Source: CADEDV01 sp036383515 (lineage in GTDB: Bacteria; Bacteroidota; Bacteroidia; Chitinophagales; Chitinophagaceae). From it: a stretch of DNA of 64,000 nucleotides. Positions 33,661-41,813 of this stretch are shown in pieces. A model generated the notes under the pieces. The model saw only the letters and a program-made list of their open reading frames with translations. It had not been told where the DNA came from and did no database searches. Every line of letters begins with the position of its first letter. Position 1 is the first letter of the stretch. Position numbers and translations under genes: made by a program. The stretch spans positions 1 through 64,000 of the forward strand of contig DASVOE010000095.1 of the NCBI GenBank assembly GCA_036383515.1, written 5' to 3'.

Positions 33661-34536
33661 TCAACCCTCAACAAAATTTTTTTCGACCTCCGTTGCTGAT
33701 TGTCCTTTCACCCCTCCCAGTTTCACATCAAAATCCTTCCATGTTTTAGTAGTATCTCCGGTCACTTCTATTTTACCCTCAGCGATCAGCTTTTTCATCC
33801 GGGTCATTATAAAAACATCACCGGTCTTGATCTTCATACGGTGTAAAGTATTGGTCAATACCCTGGTGGCTTTTTGCCATTCCGTCGTCAGGTTTTTCAA
33901 TATCTCGTTGTCATAAAAACTTTCTTCTTTACCAACGATCTTTTTACCTCCCTCTAATATTCTGACCATAGCATTTTCATCCACTATCTTTTTCCATTCA
34001 TCCGGATCTACTTCAAACTCACTTAATGTGATTGGCCGGGCTAATTTTTTTGCTTTCAAAAATTCTTTGGGTTGTATCTCATGTAACCAGGAAGGATAAA
34101 ATATCTGTCCTTTCTCATTGATAAAAGGAAGATTATTCAGGTAAATGATCATTACCCGGCCCTGGTAATTTTTGAGTTGTGGCATCAGCCAATAGTAACC
34201 GGATACATCATGCTGGTTTTGTCCCATCCATATCCATACTTGTTCTTCCTGGCCCTGGGTTGCATCGAAGGGTTCATCCAGCTTTGTTTTAATCGCTGCG
34301 ACCGTTTGCCTGTCATCAAAACTACCGGCCAATTCTTCTTTGTAGGGAGAACCTGTTAATTGTCCTCTCCACCACTCTACTCTTGCAGTCCATCCTTCTT
34401 CTGTATCAATACCGGCTAAAGGGCCTACTGCAAAATCATCTTTGATCTGGATCACTTCACCTGCTAATGTTTCATCCAGTTCTATTACCTGTTTCATCAG
34501 GTTAATTTCAGACTCATTAAAAACGATATGTATCAT
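33661..34536 (-). CDS. DUF1835 domain-containing protein
   Basis: A 291-residue soluble protein. The N-terminal DUF1835 part (about 1-120) starts MIHIVFNESEINLMKQVIEL and has IKDDFAVGPLAGID and WIWMGQNQHDVSGYYWLM. The C-terminal part (about 175-290) matches the DUF3658-like helical domain often fused to it. Relatives have no established activity. The gene starts one base after the methyltransferase stop, so it is co-translated within the topoisomerase IV operon. A stretch PFDATQGQ at about 89-96 looks like a small in-frame insert, encoded by a GC-richer semi-palindrome at 34253-34272. Confidence 0.82.
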   Translation of the reverse strand: MIHIVFNESEINLMKQVIELDETLAGEVIQIKDDFAVGPLAGIDTEEGWTARVEWWRGQLTGSPYKEELAGSFDDRQTVAAIKTKLDEPFDATQGQEEQVWIWMGQNQHDVSGYYWLMPQLKNYQGRVMIIYLNNLPFINEKGQIFYPSWLHEIQPKEFLKAKKLARPITLSEFEVDPDEWKKIVDENAMVRILEGGKKIVGKEESFYDNEILKNLTTEWQKATRVLTNTLHRMKIKTGDVFIMTRMKKLIAEGKIEVTGDTTKTWKDFDVKLGGVKGQSATEVEKNFVEG

Positions 34537-34537
34537 T

Positions 34538-35263
34538 TCACTTCTTTATTTTAACAGCTAAAAACAAATAATTATTGGCGGCGCCAATCACTTCATAGTT
34601 CACATAAAAACTTTCCATAAAAATTTTAAACGCCATAAACTCATGTGTGGGCACAGCAAATTCATCAAACAACAATATATCACCATCATTGAAAAAACGG
34701 TACAATTGAGATAAGCTGAAAATGGTAGCGCTGAACAAATCAGCATCCATGTGTACCAGTTTTTTTCTTTCGCTTTTGTATTGTTCCAGGAAAGGAACCA
34801 GTGTATCCTGGAATAAACCTTTATAAAAACGGGCTCTTGGGTCAGTAATGTTCAGCGATTCCAGCGCCACCGCCATTTGCCCTTTTCCAAACGGGCCAAA
34901 ATTTTCAGGAAGTCCTTCAAACGTATCAAATCCATAAAATCTTGAATCAGTATGTTGATTATGTTCCAACCACCATTTGAAGGAATGGCCGCCACATACG
35001 CCAAATTCAAAAAAATCAATGGGCAGGCTATCTACTTTTTCTGTTTCTATAATGGCTTTATACAAATCATACCTGCGCAGGTAATCCCAGTTGCCCTGGT
35101 ACCAGTCATTATAACCGTTCACTTTTGTATTCCGTCTCCACTTGCTCATCTTCGACATGTACAGTGCATTTTGCATCAACCCGGTAAAGGGTTCTACGAT
35201 GCCATGCAGCCGCCATTTCATAAATAACGATTTCGATTTTCTTATTATATCGAGCTTCGTCAT
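34538..35263 (-). CDS. TylF/MycF-type class I SAM-dependent methyltransferase
   Basis: A 241-residue protein with the TylF-family layout. SAM motif I is FFEFGVCGGHSFKWW (about 84-98), the acidic loop is FYGFDTFEGLPENFGPF (about 108-124), and the metal-site region is KKLVHMDADLFSATIFSL (about 167-184) followed by LLFDEFAVPTHE. The family methylates sugar or macrolide hydroxyls, but many chromosomal members are of unknown substrate. Its start codon overlaps the parE stop (TAATG), so translation is coupled to parE. No sugar-biosynthesis genes are near. Confidence 0.85.
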   Translation of the reverse strand: MTKLDIIRKSKSLFMKWRLHGIVEPFTGLMQNALYMSKMSKWRRNTKVNGYNDWYQGNWDYLRRYDLYKAIIETEKVDSLPIDFFEFGVCGGHSFKWWLEHNQHTDSRFYGFDTFEGLPENFGPFGKGQMAVALESLNITDPRARFYKGLFQDTLVPFLEQYKSERKKLVHMDADLFSATIFSLSQLYRFFNDGDILLFDEFAVPTHEFMAFKIFMESFYVNYEVIGAANNYLFLAVKIKK

Positions 35264-37161
35264 TATGCCAGTTCCTCCGCTTTATCCATTTCCACTTTCA
35301 GGTTATTAATAATAAACTCCTGCCGCTCCATCGTATTCTTTCCCATATAATATTCCAGCAACTGTTGAATATGATCGCCCTGCTCCAACCGCATCAATTG
35401 TTTTCTCATACCGCTGCCGATAAATTGTCCAAACTCATCCGGTGATATTTCTCCCAATCCCTTGAAACGGGTGATCTCCGGTTTGCTACCTAATTTTTTG
35501 ATGGCCTCCTGGCGTTCGTTATCATCAAAGCAATAAATCGTTTCCTGTTTATTCCTGATCCTGAACAATGGCGTTTCCAGCACATATACTTTTTCATGCT
35601 TTACCAGATCAGGAAAAAATTGCAGGAAGAAGGTCATCAATAATAAACGGATATGCATCCCATCCACATCCGCATCGGTAGCGATCACTACATTATTAAA
35701 ACGTAGTCCTTCCAGGCCTTCTTCGATATTCAAAGCATGCTGCAACAGGTTGAACTCTTCATTTTCATACACCACTTTTTTAGTAAGACCAAAGCAGTTC
35801 AGTGGCTTTCCCCGCAAGCTGAATACGGCCTGTGTTTCCACATTTCTTGCTTTGGTAATGGATCCGCTGGCACTATCTCCTTCGGTAATAAAAATGGTCG
35901 TTTCATTTTGTTTTGCAACAAACTCCTCTTTATTTTTTGATGGTGGTTCATCATCCAGGTGAAAACGGCAATCTCTTAATTTTTTATTATGGAGATTAGC
36001 TTTCTTCGCTCTTTCATTCGCCAGCTTTTTGATGCCCGCCAGTTCTTTTCTTTCCCGTTCGCTTTGTTCAATACGTTTTTTCAACGCCTCGGCGATCGAA
36101 GGATTTTTATGTAAGTAGTTATCTAATTCTTTTGCGAAAAAATCACCCACAAACTGCCGCATACTTGGTCCTTCAATATCTACATTTACGGAGCCCAGTT
36201 TGGTTTTTGTTTGTGATTCAAACACCGGTTCCACCACTCTTACGGATATGGCGGCCACAATACCTGTGCGGATGTCCGATGCATCATAGTCTTTCTTAAA
36301 ATAATCACGGATCGTTTTTACATAAGCTTCCCGGAAAGCCTGCTGGTGAGTGCCACCCTGGGTAGTATGCTGGCCATTTACAAAACTGTAGATGTCTTCA
36401 CCATAATCATTATTATGCGTCAGGGCAACTTCAATATCATCGCCTTTCAGGTGAATGATCGGGTAGCGGATCTCATCTTCATTGGTTTTACGTTGCAACA
36501 GGTCGAGCAACCCGTTCTTACTTACAAAACTTTTGCCGTTGAAAACTATTTTTAATCCTGCATTCAGGAAGCAATAATTCCAGATCTGGTTTTCTAAAAA
36601 TTCAGGATGAAATTTATAACTCTTAAATACTTTTTCGTCAGGAATAAAAGTAACCAGTGTGCCATTCGATTCCCCTGTCTTGGCTTCTTTATATTCTTTG
36701 ATCAGTACCCCTCTTTCAAACTCGGCTGTCTTTTCTTTCCCTTCCCGGATGGCTGTTACTTTAAAATAATTACTTAAGGCGTTCACCGCTTTCGTACCTA
36801 CACCATTTAATCCCACCGATTTTTGAAACGCTTTGCTGTCATACTTCGCACCCGTATTTATTTTGCTTACCACATCTACCACTTTACCAAGTGGAATACC
36901 GCGGCCATAATCCCGGATCACGACGGTCTTGCCTTCAATAGTTAACTCCACTGTTTTTCCATAACCCATCGTGTATTCATCAATGCAGTTATCCATCACT
37001 TCTTTCACCAATACATAAATGCCATCGTCGGGTGAAGAGCCGTCGCCCAGTTTACCGATATACATACCGGGGCGCAGCCGGATATGCTCTTTCCAGTCCA
37101 GTGATTTTATGCTATCCTCATCGTAATTAAAGAGGTTGCTTGTGTCTTTTTCTTTTGCCAT
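35263..37161 (-). CDS. parE: DNA topoisomerase IV subunit B
   Basis: A 632-residue GHKL ATPase subunit. The ATP-binding Asn lies in VKEVMDNCIDEYTMG (about 53-67), the glycine loops are VIRDYGRGIPLG and VGLNGVGTKAVNAL, and the transducer domain follows to about 400. The TOPRIM domain has EGDSASGS (about 425-432) and DADVDGMHIRLLL. The length matches ParE and the C-terminus has no gyrase-specific insert. It is the first gene of the reverse operon. The upstream 421-bp region has two DnaA-box-like sites. Confidence 0.95.
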   Translation of the reverse strand: MAKEKDTSNLFNYDEDSIKSLDWKEHIRLRPGMYIGKLGDGSSPDDGIYVLVKEVMDNCIDEYTMGYGKTVELTIEGKTVVIRDYGRGIPLGKVVDVVSKINTGAKYDSKAFQKSVGLNGVGTKAVNALSNYFKVTAIREGKEKTAEFERGVLIKEYKEAKTGESNGTLVTFIPDEKVFKSYKFHPEFLENQIWNYCFLNAGLKIVFNGKSFVSKNGLLDLLQRKTNEDEIRYPIIHLKGDDIEVALTHNNDYGEDIYSFVNGQHTTQGGTHQQAFREAYVKTIRDYFKKDYDASDIRTGIVAAISVRVVEPVFESQTKTKLGSVNVDIEGPSMRQFVGDFFAKELDNYLHKNPSIAEALKKRIEQSERERKELAGIKKLANERAKKANLHNKKLRDCRFHLDDEPPSKNKEEFVAKQNETTIFITEGDSASGSITKARNVETQAVFSLRGKPLNCFGLTKKVVYENEEFNLLQHALNIEEGLEGLRFNNVVIATDADVDGMHIRLLLMTFFLQFFPDLVKHEKVYVLETPLFRIRNKQETIYCFDDNERQEAIKKLGSKPEITRFKGLGEISPDEFGQFIGSGMRKQLMRLEQGDHIQQLLEYYMGKNTMERQEFIINNLKVEMDKAEELA

Positions 37162-37582
37162 ATTTCTACCCTGCGTTTATCGAAGGGGTTGTTTTTTATA
37201 GTTATTGAATGATGTTACCATCGTCCGGTTCCCTGATCGTCTTCGTTGCGACGCCCCTTTTACTTTCTGTTCATTGTCCATAAAAAGCAACACAGGGTTA
37301 GGCAACAACAAAAGGAAGTAAAGAAAACATCCTTTTGTCAATGATTATTAGCTGCGAATTTAGCAGAATGCAAATAAACTTGTCACGCTGATTTTCAGGC
37401 ATCACACTTATCCACAGACCAGCAGCGAATGTGGACAAAAAAACATACGAAAAGAAAAACTGTCCTCATAAAAAACGAGAAGCAACGATCTTAAAAAATT
37501 ATCCATCATGTGACAGGTCGCTTGTCTTTTTGCCCGCTGCCAGTGTCTATAATCGCTTACATTTGTCCATCATCTATTTACT
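37162..37582. other. Divergent promoter region between parE and pafA with two DnaA-box-like sites
   Basis: TTATCCACA at 37408-37416 is an exact match to the E. coli DnaA-box consensus. TGTGGACAA at 37430-37438 is an inverted copy with one mismatch. The flanks are A/T-rich (37320-37385 and 37437-37505). On the pafA side, TACATTTG at 37558-37565 fits the TAnnTTTG -7 box. No gene or stable hairpin is present. Confidence 0.5.
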
Positions 37583-39205
37583 ATGCGGAAATTAATCTTG
37601 TTCGTATTCTTAAGCATTGTTACCATCGTTCAGGCCCAGACTTCACAACCCTTACAGCGTCCCAAATTAGTTGTCGGTATTGTAATAGACCAGATGCGCT
37701 GGGATTACCTGTACCGTTATTATGATCGCTATGCAGTTAATGGCGGTTTTAAAAGAATGCTCACACAGGGTTTTACCTGCGAGAATACATTGATTCCTTA
37801 CGCTCCTACAGTAACGGCCTGCGGGCATAGTTGTATTTATACCGGTTCAGTACCAGCTATCACTGGCATCACCGGTAATGGTTGGTGGGATAACCAGGAG
37901 ATGAGAAGCGTTTATTGTACCGAAGACAAGACAGTAAAAACAGTGGGAAGTTCTACTGCATTAGGTTTGCAAAGCCCCCGCAACTTATTGGTAACTACTA
38001 TATGTGATGAGCTTCGTTTAGCCACTAATTTTCAAAGCAAAGTCATTGGTATTTCACCAAAAGACAGGGGTGGCATCCTGCCTGCCGGACATAGTGCGAA
38101 TGCTGCGTTTTGGTATGATAATACCGTTGGCAATTGGATCAGCTCTACTTATTATATGAATGAATTACCCGGATGGGCTAAAGATTTCAATGCCCAAAAA
38201 TGGGTTGATAAGTATTATGCACAGGGTTGGAGTTTATTATACCCTGCCAATACTTATTTACAGAGCAGCGCTGATGAAAAATCTTATGAAGGAAAACCAT
38301 TTGGCAAATCTTTTCCTTACGATCTCAAGTCTCTTATTGGCAAAACGTATGCTTCTGTCCTGACAACGCCCTATGGCAATAGTTTAACCACTGAATTTGC
38401 CAAAGCAGCAGTGAACGGCGAACAACTGGGAGCGGATGCCATCACCGATTTTCTTGCAGTTAGTTATTCATCCCCGGATTATATAGGTCATACATTTGGT
38501 CCCAATTCTGTTGAAGCTGAAGATGGTTTTTTAAGATTGGATAAAGAGCTTGGCAACCTCCTTGATTTTTTGGATGGTAAAGTGGGTAAAGGACAATACA
38601 CCGTTTTTTTGTCCGCTGATCATGGCGTATCGCAGATACCCGAATTCTTACAGGAAAATAAAATTCCCGCTGGTCGTGTGTTTCTCAGCAAGATAACTGA
38701 CAAACTAAATCTTGATCTGAAAGCAACATATAACCTCTCCGGAATTATTGTAAGCAATGACAACTACCAGCTTCACCTGAACAATAGATTATTGGATTCA
38801 GCGAAGATTGATAAAAAGAGTGTTATTGACTGGATAGTGGATCACCTGAAAGCCGAACCCGGCATAGCCCGGATCTTTCCTATCGAAAAATTGAATGAAG
38901 TCCCCCTGCCCGAGAAAATCAGGGAAATGCTCAATAATGGATATTACCCCCGTCGCAACGGTGATATTCAAATCATTTTACTCCCTAACTTTATAGACGC
39001 CTATGGAAATACCGGCACTACCCATGGTTTGTGGAATCCCTATGATGCACATATACCATTACTCTGGTATGGATGGGGCATCAAACAGGGGAAGACAAAC
39101 CGGGAGACGTATATGACAGATATCGCACCTACATTGGCAGCCCTTCTTCATATACAAATGCCCAGCGGAAGTATTGGTCATGTGATACCGGAAGTGATGA
39201 GGTAG
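37583..39205 (+). CDS. pafA: Alkaline phosphatase of the PafA type
   Basis: A 540-residue secreted phosphatase with signal peptide (LILFVFLSIVTIVQAQ). The PafA active site is visible. Metal ligand Asp36 lies in GIVIDQMRWDYL, the nucleophile Thr78 in PTVTACGH (threonine in place of the serine of PhoA), Asn99 follows, and Lys160/Arg162 lie in ISPKDRGG, the phosphate-binding pair. Metal ligands recur in DYIGHTFGP, SADHGVS and GTTHGLWNP. It releases phosphate from phosphate esters, and PafA enzymes work even when phosphate is plentiful. The next gene begins 29 bp after its stop. Confidence 0.92.
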   Translation: MRKLILFVFLSIVTIVQAQTSQPLQRPKLVVGIVIDQMRWDYLYRYYDRYAVNGGFKRMLTQGFTCENTLIPYAPTVTACGHSCIYTGSVPAITGITGNGWWDNQEMRSVYCTEDKTVKTVGSSTALGLQSPRNLLVTTICDELRLATNFQSKVIGISPKDRGGILPAGHSANAAFWYDNTVGNWISSTYYMNELPGWAKDFNAQKWVDKYYAQGWSLLYPANTYLQSSADEKSYEGKPFGKSFPYDLKSLIGKTYASVLTTPYGNSLTTEFAKAAVNGEQLGADAITDFLAVSYSSPDYIGHTFGPNSVEAEDGFLRLDKELGNLLDFLDGKVGKGQYTVFLSADHGVSQIPEFLQENKIPAGRVFLSKITDKLNLDLKATYNLSGIIVSNDNYQLHLNNRLLDSAKIDKKSVIDWIVDHLKAEPGIARIFPIEKLNEVPLPEKIREMLNNGYYPRRNGDIQIILLPNFIDAYGNTGTTHGLWNPYDAHIPLLWYGWGIKQGKTNRETYMTDIAPTLAALLHIQMPSGSIGHVIPEVMR

Positions 39206-39234
39206 CAGGAACATTGCACCAAAAAAACCACTAT

Positions 39235-40275
39235 ATGAAAAAGCTTCTCAGCTATTCCACATTAGCTGTTGTGCTGCTTATGAACCTTCATCCGGCCTTA
39301 GCACAACCAGGCAAAAAAATAGACAGTACTAAATTGTTTGTGGACGAAGAGCCGCTTGAACTTACGCTGACATCAGACCTTAAAAACCTGATGAGCAAAA
39401 GGGAGCAGAAAGCATATCAACCCGCTACTGTTGAAATCCGTTTCCCCGACAGCTCTACCTATAAAGAAGAGATACGGATTCAAACAAGAGGAAAGTTCAG
39501 GCTGGAGAACTGCTATATGCCGCCTATATACCTGAATTTCAGGAACCCATCCTCACCTCAACTTCACTGTTTGGGCAAATTAAAACTTGTTGTTGGTTGT
39601 GCAGTCGGATCGGATGACGAACAGCTTATCATCAAAGAATACATGGCCTATAAGATATACAATATGCTTACTCCAAAGAGTTTCAGGGTAAGACTTGTAC
39701 GTATCAGTTATGATGATACAAAAGGCAAAGTAAAAAAGTATACACAGTATGGTTTTCTGCTGGAGGATGTGGATGATATGGCCGCAAGAAATAAATGCAT
39801 AGAAGTTGAGAATATAAAATATAATTCTGAAAGCACAGACCGTGAGCAGATGACGCTGGTGGCTATATTTGAATATATGATCGGCAACAGCGATTGGTCT
39901 GTACCCGCTTATCACAACATCAAATTGATGCGCCCGGTTTCAGAGCCGCAGGCTATTCCCATTGCAGTGCCCTATGACCTGAACCATTCAGGGATAGTTA
40001 ATGCATCATACGCCGCTCCGCCGGAAGAACTGGGAATTGAAAAAGTAACAGACAGGGTATACAGAGGCTTTCCCCGGACTATGGAAGAATTAGAACCCGT
40101 CGTTAATTTATATAAAGAAAAAAAGAATGATATCTGGTCAATGGTAAATAATTGCGTGTGGCTGAGCAGCAAGTATAAAAAAGAGTTGCTGAATTTCCTG
40201 GATGGTTTTTACAGGACACTCGGCAATAAAAATTCGGTGAAAACTGCATTTATTGATAATGCCAGGACACAATAA
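39235..40275 (+). CDS. Secreted protein of unknown function, weakly CotH-like
   Basis: A 346-residue protein with a signal peptide (SYSTLAVVLLMNLHPALAQP). The frame is open 54 codons upstream inside pafA, but the ATG at 39235 gives the signal peptide. Some segments recall CotH-type atypical kinases: MLTPKSFRVRLVRISYDD, then YTQYGFLLEDVDDMAARN, then EYMIGNSDWSVPAYHNIKLM followed by VPYDLNHSGIVNA. In CotH, residues in comparable places bind nucleotide and metal. The match is by eye and weak. The protein would act in the periplasm. It probably shares the pafA transcript. Confidence 0.55.
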   Translation: MKKLLSYSTLAVVLLMNLHPALAQPGKKIDSTKLFVDEEPLELTLTSDLKNLMSKREQKAYQPATVEIRFPDSSTYKEEIRIQTRGKFRLENCYMPPIYLNFRNPSSPQLHCLGKLKLVVGCAVGSDDEQLIIKEYMAYKIYNMLTPKSFRVRLVRISYDDTKGKVKKYTQYGFLLEDVDDMAARNKCIEVENIKYNSESTDREQMTLVAIFEYMIGNSDWSVPAYHNIKLMRPVSEPQAIPIAVPYDLNHSGIVNASYAAPPEELGIEKVTDRVYRGFPRTMEELEPVVNLYKEKKNDIWSMVNNCVWLSSKYKKELLNFLDGFYRTLGNKNSVKTAFIDNARTQ

Positions 40276-40330
40276 TGAACAGATTGATTATTTAAAAAAA
40301 TAAGACTGGTTGGGTTAAAACATTTTACGC

Positions 40331-40588
40331 ATGGAATTAAAAGAACAGTTTGAACAGGCTGTGAAAGACAGTAAAAATCTTTCTGAAAAACCAGGTAATG
40401 ATATTTTATTACAATTGTATTCGCTCTATAAACAATCCACCGAAGGAGATGTAAATACGGAGCCACCTGCTAACCCGTTTGATTTTGTAAATAAGGCAAA
40501 ACACGATGCCTGGACGGGAATAAAAGGAAAAACGAAAGAAGAAGCGATGAACGAATATGTGGCGTTGGTAAAAAAGTTGAAAGGTTAA
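40331..40588 (+). CDS. Acyl-CoA-binding protein
   Basis: An 85-residue four-helix ACBP. It has LLQLYSLYKQSTEGDVNTEPP (about 26-46), DFVNKAKHDAWTGIKGKTKEEA (about 51-72) and a final YVALVKKL helix. The Tyr, Lys and Trp that hold the acyl-CoA are in these blocks (Tyr30, Tyr33, Lys55 and Trp61 by position). It binds long-chain acyl-CoA in the cytosol. Its stop codon lies inside a perfect 16-bp hairpin. Confidence 0.93.
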   Translation: MELKEQFEQAVKDSKNLSEKPGNDILLQLYSLYKQSTEGDVNTEPPANPFDFVNKAKHDAWTGIKGKTKEEAMNEYVALVKKLKG

Positions 40589-40611
40589 GTGAAGACACTT
40601 AACCTTTCAAC
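40576..40611. terminator. Perfect 16-bp hairpin spanning the ACBP stop codon
   Basis: The arms 40576-40591 and 40596-40611 are exact reverse complements around AAGA. T-rich sequence follows on the forward strand and A/T-rich sequence lies before it, so it can end transcription from both convergent genes. The left arm covers the last codons and the TAA of the ACBP gene. Confidence 0.8.
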
Positions 40612-40632
40612 TTTCCAATTTATTTTCTTGGC

Positions 40633-41697
40633 TTATAGCCCCATCATTTGTTTCTTTTGTTTTAAAGAAGCGAGGGCTGGATCGAGCTCAATCGCTTTAT
40701 CACAAAGCAATTGCCCTTTTTCCTTCTCCCCTTTTTTCTGGTAGCTCATGCCGATCATATACAAAGCAGATGCATTGCCTTTGTCGTATTCCATCACTTT
40801 ATCCCAATAATCAATAGCCAACTGGTATTTTCCTTTGTAATAGTAGGCTTCTGCTATCATGTTAAGAATGTTAAGGTCGCTGGGTTTCTTTTTTAAAATT
40901 TCCCCAAGCATAGCTACTCCCTGGTCAAGATCACCCACATTTAAATAAGCGATACCCAGGTTTTCCAGGTAATCATTGTCTTTTTTATATCCCTTCTCTC
41001 CTGCCAGCAATATATATTTTAATGCATTCTTATCATCGTGCATGGCATAGTAGATAAGACCCAGTTCATAAGTCCAGTAACTTTTAGTAGGATCGAGTTC
41101 AAGAGCTTTTTGAAAGAAAGGAATGGCCTGTTTGTAATTCATCATATCTGCATAGCTATGGGCTACCAGGTAAGGAATTTCGGGATTGGTAGGATCTTCT
41201 TTTGCTGCTTCCCCCAAATATTTAATGGCTTCACCATAGTTATCCTGGTCATACTGCACACGACCCACGTAGTAATTTATTTTTTCAGAAGGATCGAGTT
41301 GTTTAAGTTTTGCAGCATAGGTTAATACTTCTTCATACTGCTTTAATTGAAAGGAAAGCGTAAGGAGCTGTTTGTAGTTCGCAGCTGACTCATCTCCCAT
41401 TTCCAATAATTTTTTAAAATAGTCTTTTGCAAAAGTATAGCGGCGAAGATCGAGATAAGCGTATGCCAGTTCTGTAACAATGGCCTTGCTATTGACATCG
41501 TATTTATATGCTTTTTCAAAATTTTTAAGTGATTCCAGTCGGCGGCCATTTTGTTTTTCAGTAAGTCCTTTTTGTAAAAAATAATCAGCACTATCTACTG
41601 AAGAATAGGAAACCGTGGTGGTTTGACTGGCGAAATTCTGGGAATATGCGTGCGAACTGACCAGCAGCAGGCCGATGAATAGGATTTTCGGGATCAT
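40633..41697 (-). CDS. Secreted tetratricopeptide-repeat protein
   Basis: A protein of about 354 residues with signal peptide (IPKILFIGLLLVSSHAYSQ) and eight or more TPR units filling the rest. Typical repeats are AKYLGEAAKEDPTNPEIPYLV-like blocks with the W/L-G-Y-A-F-A-P pattern. An ATG 13 codons upstream (41736) is also possible, but the signal peptide begins at 41697. TPR arrays mediate protein contacts; no catalytic residue is present and the partner is unknown. It lies 116 bp downstream of glgB on the same strand. Confidence 0.85.
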   Translation of the reverse strand: MIPKILFIGLLLVSSHAYSQNFASQTTTVSYSSVDSADYFLQKGLTEKQNGRRLESLKNFEKAYKYDVNSKAIVTELAYAYLDLRRYTFAKDYFKKLLEMGDESAANYKQLLTLSFQLKQYEEVLTYAAKLKQLDPSEKINYYVGRVQYDQDNYGEAIKYLGEAAKEDPTNPEIPYLVAHSYADMMNYKQAIPFFQKALELDPTKSYWTYELGLIYYAMHDDKNALKYILLAGEKGYKKDNDYLENLGIAYLNVGDLDQGVAMLGEILKKKPSDLNILNMIAEAYYYKGKYQLAIDYWDKVMEYDKGNASALYMIGMSYQKKGEKEKGQLLCDKAIELDPALASLKQKKQMMGL

Positions 41698-41813
41698 AGG
41701 GGCGTTTTTAAATTGGATTACTCTCTTGTTTGTCATTTACAAGATAGATTTTATGTTGATGAATCAGAACCTTAAAGTCGTTGTTTTCAGCGAATACCGT
41801 TCCAAAGTAGTAG

